From positions 558,001-622,000 of the forward strand of contig JAQFVV010006295.1 of assembly GCA_028023455.1 (NCBI GenBank): a stretch of 64,000 bases of DNA, in the 5' to 3' direction. The stretch's first letter is position 1; each line of letters opens with the position of its first letter. This document shows, piece after piece, positions 21,987 through 32,500 of this stretch. Under the pieces are notes generated by a model. That model had not been told where the DNA came from. It saw only the letters and a list, made by a program, of their open reading frames with translations, and made no database searches. The DNA comes from Epiperipatus broadwayi. Lineage: Eukaryota > Onychophora > Udeonychophora > Euonychophora > Peripatidae. Both the position numbers and the translations under genes were made by a program.

Positions 21987-23045
21987 TGTAATGGATTATT
22001 TTAAAAGAAAACAGTTAAATAAAGCTTAATTATATCCTTGCTTATGGTTGTAAAAGCTGGCCATATAAAATAATACAGCTATAAATAGTTAAAAGTATAT
22101 TAACAATCCAATTGTAATGTTTTAAAACTAATAAATTAAATAAACGCTATATGTAATATTATAATTATAATTAATATTCAAATTTAATCTAATATATTTT
22201 AAAATAAACTTTGGGATGGTGAGAATTATATTTAGTTCTACATTTTTAAATTATTTTCCAAATTTTTATAAAATATATCAGTTTTGGTAATTTAGACCGA
22301 GACGTAAATTAAAAAAATCATCTGATAAAGTTAGTAATCATGTGACTGTATATTATATACCTTCACACACACGCTTGTTAGAATATAATAATAAAGTTTG
22401 TGAATTATGGAACTAAATGTAATTGCTATCTATCGTTGAAATGAATGTTGAAATATTAAATAGTTATTTTAAATGTTTAAATGATGTAATATTTAAGTAG
22501 TGTTTAAAAGTTGAATACAGTTAATAAAAAAATTAAATATTTTATTTAAATAAAAACAAGATAAATTAAATATTAATATTAAAATAGATATTAAATATTA
22601 TTTTAATAATTGTTTTAAAAAAAATAAATGACTTTGATAAAACTATAATTGAGTTTAAAAATACTATTCTAAGTAATATTTTAAAACATGACGTCATAAA
22701 TTCTTTATTTTAAAAAAGTCTAGTCTGTTATAAAACTAAAAAAGTGTAAATTTGTTCACGCTAAAAAGTAATTAACCAATCAACGGAGGTATTTTAGCAG
22801 ACGAAATATAAGAATTAGACGGAGCGGGGAGAAGTAATGTGTAAGTAAAGGAAGGAGTAACATATTTTTTTAGCTGTATAAGATCGTAAGCTAGAAAAGT
22901 GTTATAATTTTTAAAAATTTTGTATTTATTTTAAAAGTTTTGTTTTAACATATAATATTTTGAACTGCCTTTAAATGGAGGGCTAATTTAAAAGTTTTCT
23001 TACCAGGATATTTTATTCAAGTTTAGCCAAAACCTTGCAGTAAAA

Positions 23046-23228
23046 ATGGAAATACTACAGAAAACAGTATATAGAAGTTATGATAAAGGAAAAATATTTG
23101 TAAAGTGCCTTGATACAGCTTTATTTATGCTCAACCAGAAACTTATTATTGTAACTCAGAGGAATATAATTTGGACATTATACGGAAAACTTAAAAGAGA
23201 AGTTATTTGCCGTCAGGAAAAATTATGA
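23046..23228 (+). CDS. small LTR-embedded ORF (60 aa), doubtful
   Basis: ATG follows CCTTGCAGTAAAA, which looks like a splice acceptor. The peptide starts MEILQKTVYRSYDKGK and is basic, with no known domain. The 3' LTR copy (34213-34470) keeps the frame across a 3-nt deletion but has a different end (85 aa) because of a 1-nt indel near the stop. Conservation between two recently duplicated LTRs is weak evidence of coding, so this may be chance. Confidence 0.2.
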   Translation: MEILQKTVYRSYDKGKIFVKCLDTALFMLNQKLIIVTQRNIIWTLYGKLKREVICRQEKL

Positions 23229-26200
23229 CGCACAATTTTATAAGGCTACTCCGAAGTTTTTTTTTATTCTTCTCTATGGAAAAATTAAGATGCGTATATC
23301 ATAAAGAAAAAATTATGTAAAAGTTATAATGGAGAAAGAATGTTTGTCTTTTTAAAGGAAACATTACAAAGTATATAGTTACCAGAACTTTAAAAGAAAG
23401 GAAAAATTACCGAATAATGATATGAAAGAGTCATTATTTTTTTTTTAAAAAAAAGGAAAAGAAAAAACTTTATCTAAGAAGAATTAAAAATATTATAAAG
23501 TGTTCATTATAAAAGCGCTTAATAAAGATAGAGATTAGGAAAATGGAAATTTAAATTACTTAATGAAAATGGATCCATGGAGACAGAAAAATTTACTGAA
23601 TATTTAAATCAAAGTACCTAGAAGATGCATCATAAAAGTCGCGTGGGAAAATATTAGCAGAAAATATTAGAAGAGAATATGTAGACGTTTTCTTTACGGG
23701 ATTAATTGATATCATAATTAATAATTGTATTAAATATTATAAAAAACCAAGGATTGTCATCTATGAATATTTATTAAACAGAGCAATAATTGTTTTACCT
23801 TAAAATTGAACAAGCAGGGAGGAGAACATTAAGTGACTGAAGAAGAAATAATAAACATTTTTTTTTAGCTTTAGTATGAACGGTTTTCAAGGAAATTTGA
23901 TGAAGAAGTACAGTAAATATAGTTTGGAATATTTTTTACTAATTTATTTTAAAATATAAAATGTTATGTGAGATTAGGGAAAACATATAAACATAAATTT
24001 AGTAATATTAAAATTTAAATATAATAGCTTGATAAAATTATAGAAATAGTGTTTAAAATAAAGTGTATGGATGTGAATCTTATATCTACAAGGATCAAAT
24101 GGATGGTGAAGCCTACGGAACGCGATCGAGGAGATAAAGGTCGTTTTGGTAATTTTAATAGTTATTTATAATGCATAATGTATTTTTTTTTAGATCATCT
24201 ATTGACCTAAGAATGAAGTGTGAAAGTTTAAATTATATGTACACATTTTATACAACATTTTTAACATATTATGAGATAGGAGTAATTCGGATTATGCATA
24301 CGACAATTTTTTAAAGTATATTAATCATATAATTTAACATAACAATTGTGTGATTCTTTTGAACTTTCATGTGATAAAGTATTCAGATATTTAAGTAGTT
24401 TGTATGACTAAATATACGGAGGAAAGTAGTAAAAAGATTTTCTTATAGAACAGTGGAATAGTTTTAAAATAAATGAATTTTATTATTGTTAGTAATGCAG
24501 ATATGTATTTGTCGATGTACAGTATAGAAAAAATCTTGAGAAATAAGATCGGATAGTGACTTGGAAGTACTAGTGGAGAGGAAACCAAGATGATGTTTTT
24601 TTTTAAGAAATAGGAAAAATAAAGGATTTGGATCATATTTAGTTTTGTGTGATTTCAGTATAGTTAACTAGGCCCTATAACTGAACACATATAGTTTGGA
24701 CAGTGTTTTTGCATATCTTTAAACTTTTGATGTTATAATAAAGCTGAAGAAATAGCTTTAGCATCGTTCCTATGATAGAGGTTGGTAGACAGGTAAAGGT
24801 CACTCCTCTATAGTGTCTTTTAATTCACTGTGCCATGATTGTCAAGGTATATGACGAGTAATATTCTAGTTGTATTTTGATCCTATGCATCTATCTTCGC
24901 TATCCTTATTTCGTGAATCTGCATCGGTCAGAAAGATATTTTCAAAGAAATAATGAATAAAATAGAACTGAAGATATGTTATCGTTTATGTAAGAATAGT
25001 TTATTTGCTTGAATGTATAGAATTGTGTAACTTTAAAATTGAAAGTCCAAAATATCATAAAGAGAGAAAGAATCATATAATACATTGTAAAATTAATTCA
25101 GAAATGAATATAAGATTTTGAAAAGAAATCTAAACCAAGTATTTTTAAAAGTGATAATAAAATTTTGAATTTTTTAAATAATATTTAGAAAATAAGTATT
25201 GCATATTTATTAAGAAAATAGTTCAATAAGGTATAATAAACATATACTTGTGCATGGTATATTAATAGTTATAATTATATCATCCGAAGTAAGGCTTGAA
25301 TGAGAATATTAGGATTAATAAACATCGGATAATGAACAATAAAAACCTAATACCGAATGTAGAACAATGTTTTGACTTTGTAAGATTCCATACAACCAAT
25401 ATAAAACTAAAATTTGTTATTTTGTAGAATTTTACTACGAATGTAAATTTTGTAAAAAATATAATTTTAATAATATTAGGGATGAAAAGTGTTTGTGATA
25501 ATCATATAAGAAATGCATTTTGTAATAAGCTAACCATAATAATAAATCAAGTAATAATACTGTATTTTCTTAAGTGTTAAAAAAATAAGATTTAACTAGG
25601 AAAAGTAAATAATATTTTGATTTCATTTTATAAACTAATAAACTAAGTTGAGATATGAAAGTAAGGGATATCCAATGTATATAGTGTAAAAATATTGTTA
25701 ATTTATTTATGTTGTTAATAAACTTTGTTTTAAATTTGTTTTAAAGTTTTTGTGTCCGAGTTGTTATTTCTCCACATGGATGCATGAAATCACGATACAT
25801 TTATAATTGAAACAGACATATAGATTTTGCACAAAAGGTAAACATAAAAGTGTTATAATAATTTTGAGAATTTATTGGTATGTTAAAATTAAAAGATCAT
25901 AATTTTATATTATTTATTGGTCATAAGTCGGTTGCCACAATATTACATTAAATTATATGCTAATGTTGCCACACGTATTCTGTTGTCAGATTATTAAAAT
26001 ACTACCACGTACGTATTTATTTATTTCATTTAGGAAGAAATAAGATTATATTATATTATTATTGTTATTATTATTTTTATTATTGTTAGTTGCTGTGTAG
26101 TAGATTATGACATAAAATTCCCTTTTCATATTTTACTACCGTAATTTTAAATCAGTTAGAATACAATTTATGAACCTGAGATTTTATTTTATTTTACTTC

Positions 26201-26613
26201 ATTTTATTTAATTGAGCTAGATTCTTGTTATAAAGAAGATTAAGATATGATTATTATTTTAATCGTAGTGAATAGAGCTCAGAAAGTCGTAAGAATACTA
26301 TGAGTTAGTTATTTGGTATAGTAAAAAGGGGGGATAGTGTTCTTATGCCATTGAGGTAGTATCGTGTGGATAATGGCTCAATGTAGTCTATCTCGTTCCC
26401 TGTATTGTCACTCCATGTCTCATGAAAATAGTAAATATTTGTTTAATTCATTTTAAAATTGAACCGTATTTGTATTTTAAAATTAGAGCTAGTAATCATT
26501 TTAATTAATGCTGAATATTTCATTTATTTATTTGTTAACTGAGCTAGAACCCGTAATATTCGTAATAAACAGTATATTTTGGGGTGAGAATGCGCGGGGG
26601 GAGGTTAGATTGT

Positions 26614-26631
26614 GATCGCCCAACGTGTTGC
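26614..26631 (+). promoter_or_regulatory. primer-binding site, tRNA-Lys type
   Basis: Four bases after the LTR end, CGCCCAACGTG (26617-26627) followed two bases later by GC matches the well-known PBS complementary to the 3' end of tRNA-Lys(1,2), TGGCGCCCAACGTGGGGC, at 13 of 18 positions with an unbroken block of 11. The TGG start (pairing to CCA) is GAT here, a notable deviation. A diverged second copy of the PBS and the following CACGATGTGTAG block occurs at about 26693-26735. Confidence 0.7.
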
Positions 26632-27299
26632 ACGATGTGTAGTTGGAACTACAATCGATAGGTTGGATTCAACTAACAGAAGGTTAAATTTTGCTCTTCC
26701 AATGAGACTGCACGATGTGTAGTGGAGTTACATATAGTTTAGTATTTGAATTTGTTCATGTAAATCGGGAGATTGTCAATAGACATATTTTACAGAAGTA
26801 GATAATTTCATATTTGATTATAGAAATAATTATTAGGATTTAGTTATTAAAGTAAACTAAGTATTTGTTATTAAAATAATTTCAATTTTATGTGGTAGAT
26901 AATCTGATTGTTTAAAAAAAAATCGTACTATACTATTGTGGGTCAATTGACAAACAAAATTTAAAATATGCATATGTGGCTAACGATTATTGGTATTTAA
27001 TATGACCATGTCAATTATTGAAGTATTATTGAAAAATATATTTGAAAGTGTTTTAATTTGTGCAAAATATTTGTGAATCATGCATGTGGGAAATGATGTT
27101 GTGACACATATAATTTTAATTGTTATTGTTATTATAATTAGTTAGATAGTATAGGGTGTATAGAAGGTATTGTCTATAGTTATTGTGGGTGATGGTTGGA
27201 TGAGATAAAAGAACTGGTAAGAAACTATTTTATGAGAAGTTAATAGTAACATATTATTGGGATATTAAATTTTGAGGAAAAAGTATTATAAAGAAAAAA
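26632..27299 (+). other. Gypsy 5' leader
   Basis: About 670 bp between the primer site and the first ORF. AT-rich, no frame over 60 residues. Contains the duplicated CACGATGTGTAG(T) motif (26631-26643 and about 26714-26726). Confidence 0.6.
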
Positions 27300-28691
27300 A
27301 TGGATAATCAAGATAACAGTTCAGTAGAGGAAATATCTGAATTCATTGTGGATAGTAGTTGTGAGGAGGAAAGGGAAGCGGAAGAGACAATTAATATAGA
27401 AACAATTACAGATATTGTACAAATTACAGATGACGAAATAAAAGGAGAAGAAAAGATTAGGGAATTAAAAATAGAGGAAGAAGAAGTAGTCACACATAAA
27501 AGAGATGTAGATAGCTTCTCATTGTCTCAAATAGCACTGATGATGAAAGAAATTAATGAGAATATAAGTAAAAATAGAGAAGAGATTCAAGAGATTAATG
27601 AGAATATAAGTAGAAATAGAGAAGAGATTCAAGAAAATATAAGTAGAAATAGAGAAGAGAGTAATATAAAATTTGAATATCTCAATGAAAATAATAGAAA
27701 AAATAGAGAAGAGATTCAAGAAAATATAAGTAGAAATAGAGAAGAGAGTAATATAAAATTTGAATCTCTCAATGAAATTATGAGTAAAAATAGTAATGAA
27801 ATCAAAGCGTGTATAGACAGTATGAATAAAAAACTCAATGATACTTGTAAGACTATGGAAGACTTTAAGGAGGAAGCACATAATAAATTTAATGGCTTGG
27901 AATCAAGATTGGACAATAGTGAAAAAGTTATTAGTTCTTTAAGGGAGGAAATAGAACAAATAGATTGTAATAATCAGGAATTGCTCAAGACTAAGTTTAC
28001 AGAATTTTCTGAAATTGCTATAAAAGGTATAAACAAGCAAATAGAGGATTCTATCAGTCAATGTCAGACCAATAATAGCAAGTTAAAACAGGAGTTTGAT
28101 AATAATAAATTAGATATTAATAATGAAATATGTGAGATAAAGGAAGAGATAATGCAGAGTAGAATAAGGATGAAAGATGAAATGGAGAGAGAGTTAGTGG
28201 ATAAGTTTAATGATTTAGTAGTGCAAAATAGGAGAGATATAAAAGAAGAAATAGAAGAAGGTTTGATGGGAAAATTAAAGGATTTTAATATTGGGAAGGA
28301 GGATGATCAGAAGTACAGGTCCAAAATAGGTGAGAATATAAAGCGCTTACAAAAGGACGTAAAAGAACAAGTAATGCAGGTAGAGAGAAATAGTAATGAG
28401 TATAAGGAAGCTATAGATCAAAACTTAGATAGGTTTAGACAGGAACAAAAGATATACATAGATCAAGTGATTGGACAGGTAAATTTGGAAGGAAAATTAC
28501 AACAGGTATACGAACAAATAGAAGAGATAAAATCCATTAGCAATCAAACGTTAGAATTAGGTAAAGAAAAAGCATCGCATAGTAAATGTGAAGAATATAA
28601 AAGTCCATTCCCAATAGATAAAATAGAGTATGTAAGAAAGGAGGAAGGTAATCAAATAGAATCTGATAATAATAAAGAAATAGACAGCTGA
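27300..28691 (+). CDS. coiled-coil ORF1 protein of the Gypsy element (463 aa)
   Basis: Begins at an ATG after an A-rich stretch and ends at TGA 28689-28691. The protein is acidic and Lys/Glu/Asn-rich. It has no cysteine knuckle, protease or membrane segment. From about residue 80 to 430 it shows the charged, heptad-like pattern of a long coiled coil. NISRNREE-type repeats occur at residues 88-95, 102-109, 113-120 and 142-149. A 20-residue block (QENISRNREES onward) is duplicated at 111-130 and 140-159. It lies in the same frame as gag, but several stops (TGA, TAA, TAG, TGA) separate them over 45 nt. It could act as a detached N-terminal gag domain or an assembly/chaperone factor. Function is inferred only; no family recognised. 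Confidence 0.8.
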   Translation: MDNQDNSSVEEISEFIVDSSCEEEREAEETINIETITDIVQITDDEIKGEEKIRELKIEEEEVVTHKRDVDSFSLSQIALMMKEINENISKNREEIQEINENISRNREEIQENISRNREESNIKFEYLNENNRKNREEIQENISRNREESNIKFESLNEIMSKNSNEIKACIDSMNKKLNDTCKTMEDFKEEAHNKFNGLESRLDNSEKVISSLREEIEQIDCNNQELLKTKFTEFSEIAIKGINKQIEDSISQCQTNNSKLKQEFDNNKLDINNEICEIKEEIMQSRIRMKDEMERELVDKFNDLVVQNRRDIKEEIEEGLMGKLKDFNIGKEDDQKYRSKIGENIKRLQKDVKEQVMQVERNSNEYKEAIDQNLDRFRQEQKIYIDQVIGQVNLEGKLQQVYEQIEEIKSISNQTLELGKEKASHSKCEEYKSPFPIDKIEYVRKEEGNQIESDNNKEIDS

Positions 28692-28736
28692 ATAATTAAA
28701 GGAAATACTAGTTGTGAGGGAGGAACAAATAACTCG

Positions 28737-29507
28737 ATGGCATTACGCTTTATGAGGGTCAAACCATTTAGAGGTGACCATGCCGAAAATCCATATGAGT
28801 TTCTAAATAGTTTAGATGAACTATTTTCAATATGTGTTTTAACTGAAAAGGAAAAGTTGGCCATCTGTAGTAATCACTTAGGAGGTACTGCCAAAGACTG
28901 GTGGCAGTCACTTTTTGAAAGGCCAAATACCTATGGTGACTTTAGATGTTTAATAACAGGTAGTTTCTGGAACGCTGACAAGCAAGATAGCATTAGGTTC
29001 CAGATAACTCAGGAAAAATATCAATCGAATAAAGGTAGCTATACTAGTTTCTTTAGAAGTCAGGCTATTCGATTAAAAACACTAACGGCATGTCCATTGT
29101 CTGAAGGACAGATAGTAAGAATAATACGACACAATTTGCCCAGAAATGTGGAGCAACTATTAATTGCAGCGGACCGTTATTCTATAGAAGAGGTGTCAGA
29201 AGTATTAGATGCACTAGAAAACACTGAAACATCTATAGATAATAGATTCAAAACAAATAGAGAAAGAAATAACTATCCATTGTCTAATATCAATGTTGAC
29301 TATAATAGTCAAAGGCATCAAATAGGCTTTAAAAGAAGATATAGTTCTAGTGATAGAAATAGGGTATATCCATATGCTAAGAAAGCGGTTAGATTTGACA
29401 AATCTAGAAGTAGGGTAGAGTTGCAAAATAATCAACCCTCTACTAGTGGTATTACTACTATTTTAAAGAAACCCAATATAAAAACAAGTGAGAAAAAGTT
29501 AAACTAA
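28737..29507 (+). CDS. gag: Gag capsid protein, Ty3/Gypsy (256 aa)
   Basis: Starts at ATG 28737 (ACTCGATGG), 45 nt after the ORF1 stop. Residues ~10-150 match the retrotransposon gag fold: MRVKPFRGD, NPYEFLNSLDELFSIC, KEKLAICSNHLGGTAKDWWQ (52-56 = AKDWW), FWNADKQ, and SEGQIVRIIRHNLP. The last ~90 residues are very basic (RRYSSSDRNR, KKAVRFDKSRSR) and probably bind RNA, as there is no CCHC knuckle. At 256 residues it is short; ORF1 may supply the missing N-terminal part. The frame ends TTA AAC TAA at 29499-29507, overlapping the open pol frame by 16 nt, with a slippery heptamer at 29498-29504. Confidence 0.9.
   Translation: MALRFMRVKPFRGDHAENPYEFLNSLDELFSICVLTEKEKLAICSNHLGGTAKDWWQSLFERPNTYGDFRCLITGSFWNADKQDSIRFQITQEKYQSNKGSYTSFFRSQAIRLKTLTACPLSEGQIVRIIRHNLPRNVEQLLIAADRYSIEEVSEVLDALENTETSIDNRFKTNRERNNYPLSNINVDYNSQRHQIGFKRRYSSSDRNRVYPYAKKAVRFDKSRSRVELQNNQPSTSGITTILKKPNIKTSEKKLN
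29498..29504 (+). promoter_or_regulatory. candidate -1 ribosomal frameshift site
   Basis: In the gag frame the bases read G TTA AAC followed at once by the TAA stop. GTTAAAC fits the X-XXY-YYZ slippery logic except for its first base, and the same heptamer is a known functional -1 site in equine arteritis virus. A -1 slip puts the ribosome exactly into the pol frame, which is open from 29492. No ATG opens pol before about 29558, which supports frameshifting as the route to Gag-Pol. I did not find an obvious strong stem downstream. Confidence 0.65.
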
Positions 29508-29515
29508 AGAGGTCT

Positions 29516-32500
29516 TTGTGGATTAGTTCCTCTTTGCAAGGACCAGGTGCTAACGAAATGGGGAACGATCAGATGTGGATGCTGAATACTTTGGATTTAG
29601 ACATTGATTTCTTAGAACCCTTTACTATAGGTGAACCACCTATTACGTATCAATGTCCGGTTGTAATTTTAAACATTAAAAATATAAAAGTTGAAGCATT
29701 GATTGACTCTGGAAGCCAAGCTTCCATATTATCAGAGTCAACTTATAAAAATCTGGTATGCATAAAAGGTGATATACCTTCACTGCCAGTAAAACCAATA
29801 CATGTAACTCTAGCAAATGGAAAGAGAACTAAGTTAACAAATAAACAAGTTTGGATTACCTTCAAAATTAATAATACAGAGTTTGGGCATGTTTTTCTTA
29901 TTATGCCTGGATTGATACATGAAGCCATAATAGGTGCTGACTTCATGATTTTAAATGATTGTCAAATAGATTTTTATAACAAAATTTTTACCTGTAAGAA
30001 GGAAAGGCTTAATTTTGAATATGGTGTGCATAACCTTTCCAATCAATTACTATGCATCCATAATACATTGATTGATGCTAGCATAAAAGCAAAAATTGAA
30101 CATATTTATGCAGTCGATTCTAAATTAAATGAGAAATTATATCAATTAATGTATAGCTTTAAAAGCATTTTTTCTAAAATCCCTGGTATAATAGAGGGAT
30201 ATACCCATCGTATTAAGTTGAAGTGTAATGATCCTTTCCATCAAAAGATGTACCCGATCCCATATCAATATCAGGACGAGGTACAGAGTCAAATAGACAT
30301 GATGCTAGAGTGGGATATAATCAAAAAGTGCCCTTCTCCTTACGTAAACCCATTGGTTATTGTAAAGAAGAAGGATGGCAATATTAGGGTATGTTTAGAT
30401 GCTCGCATGTTGAATTCTATAACTGTACCAGAGCGTGACATTCCTCCACCTGTACATGAGCTCCTAACTAAGTTTCATAAGAGGTCAATTTTCTCTACAT
30501 TTGATTTAACAGCTAGTTATTGGCAAATACCGTTACATGAGAATGATCAGCAATACACAGCATTTCGTTTTCAAGGCCAGTCGTATGTTTTCAGACGGAT
30601 GCCTTTTGGTCTCATTAATAGCGGTGCTGGCTTAATCAGATGTTTGGACATGATTTTTTCAAAGCAATTAAAAGAAAAGATTGTCATGTATGTGGACGAT
30701 ATCGTCATTGCTTCTGACAGTTTAGAAGAGCATCTCCAACATTTAGAAATGTTTTTTAGTGAATGCACTGCAAAAAATGTAAAAATTAATTTGGAGAAGT
30801 GTTCAATAGCAGCGAAAGAAATTACTTTTCTGGGACACTTAATAAGTGAGCATGGTATCCAGCCCCATCCAGAAAAGATAGCAGCTATTCAACGCTTCCC
30901 CACACCAAAAACGGTAAAGCAGCTGAAATCTTTTTTTGGGTTATGTAATTATTACAACCGCTTCTATAAAAATTTTGCCGAGGACACCATACATTTATCT
31001 AAATTACTAAAAAAGATTGAGAGGTGGAGGTGGACCCCTGATCATGACCGTGAATTTAATTTGATTAAAGATAAATTTTTAAAACACGTAATTTTAAGTT
31101 ATCCTGACTTCAATAAAATATTTTATGTGCAAACAGATAGTAGTTACTATGGTCTGGGTGTAGTGTTATTTCAACTCGATGAGGATCAGGTACCTCATGT
31201 ATTGTACTTCTTGAGCAGACATCTAAGAGGTGCTGAGTTGAACTACACTATTACTGAAAAGGAAACCCTAGCTGTTGTCTGGGCTTTTCAGAAATTAAGG
31301 CAATTTTTACTAGGTTCTACTGTGATTGTATTGACCGACCATAGAAGCTTAGAGTTTTTAAATAAAAGCTACCTCAGTAATGAGAGACTTATTAGGTGGA
31401 GCTTGTATCTCCAACAATTCAATTATAAAGTACTTTATATTGAAGGGAGACAGAATATCCCTGCTGATATTCTTAGCCGCCACCCTATCTGTTTAATGTC
31501 ACAAAATCCTGTTAATCAAAACATTATTATCAGTAACATAGATTTGGTTAGGGATGAATCTATAGCTGATGATTATAATAATCTCACTATGATTCAGAGT
31601 CAGGATATGAGATTAAATAGGATCATGACTATCTTAAATAATCATGATAATATAAATAGCAAAAATAAACGCGTTAAAATGATTTTTAATAAATATAAAA
31701 TTTATCAAAATTTGCTTATGTACAATATAAATTATAATCAGGGAGAATCATGGAGGATAGTTGTCCCTAACTCCATGATTGATAAACTAATTATGTATGT
31801 TCATAGTAGCTATGGGCACTATGGAGCACCAAAAATTATGTATGTATTAAAATCGATATTTTTTTGGAATAAAATGTACAAACGCGTAATTAAAAAGATT
31901 AAAACGTGTAAAATATGTCTAAAATCTAAACACTGTAGTAAATCTTACGTGGGAATCATGCAACCCATTATTCCAGATCGTCCTAATGAATTATTAGCGA
32001 TCGATTTTTATGGGCCTCTGCCACCATTCAATCGTCAAAAATTTATACTTGTTACGTATGATGTTTTTAGTAAATTAGTCTCAGCCTACCCAGTACCTAA
32101 AACCAGCGCTCATTATGTAATTAAATGTATGCTTGAGTATCAATTTCCATTAGTTGGAAAGCCAGAAATAATTCTTACTGATCATGCAACTGCTTTTATA
32201 TCTAGTAGATGGAATGAGTGGATTCGAACTCAACACCTCAGACATGTTATGAGCTCCATTAGAAATCCGCAGTCTAATCCTTGCGAACGTGTTATGCGGG
32301 AGCTCGGTAGATTATTCAGGGTTTATGTAGCTGATGATCATAAACAGTGGGTCCATAAACTCTCTGAGGTTGTCAAATATATAAATAGTACTTGCAATGA
32401 ATCCACAGGCTTTACACCATTCCGTCTACACTATGGCAAACATGAAAAGTTATTAATTCAAACACCTATACCTTTGATAAGAGAGCCAATAGATAGAAAT

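Larger units (their letters stand above)
21835..26609 (+). repeat. 5' LTR (4775 bp)
   Basis: Begins TGTGCCCTTATC and ends GGGGGGAGGTTAGA, where similarity to the 3' LTR stops just before the primer site. Features seen are TATATAAAAG at 21977-21986, TGACGTCA at 22689-22696, CCAAT at 22776-22780 followed by TATAAGA at 22807-22813, and AATAAA at 25717-25722 and 26564-26569. No frame over about 80 residues. The right end is not the usual CA. Most Gypsy LTRs are a few hundred bases to about 2 kb, so this length is extreme. Confidence 0.93.

Noticed and set aside
24391-24636. 81-residue minus-strand ORF, identical in both LTRs (also 35543-35788)
   Set aside because: Identity follows from recent LTR duplication. 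Composition is Leu/Ile/Ser-rich from AT-rich DNA and no motif is seen.
27308-27916. Ser/Ile/Leu-rich frames on the minus strand under the coiled-coil ORF
   Set aside because: They are complements of Glu/Asn/Lys-rich coding sequence and their pattern mirrors the sense repeats.
29516-29518. TTG as the true start codon of pol
   Set aside because: Unlikely in an animal cell. The frame is open further upstream and overlaps gag with a slippery site.
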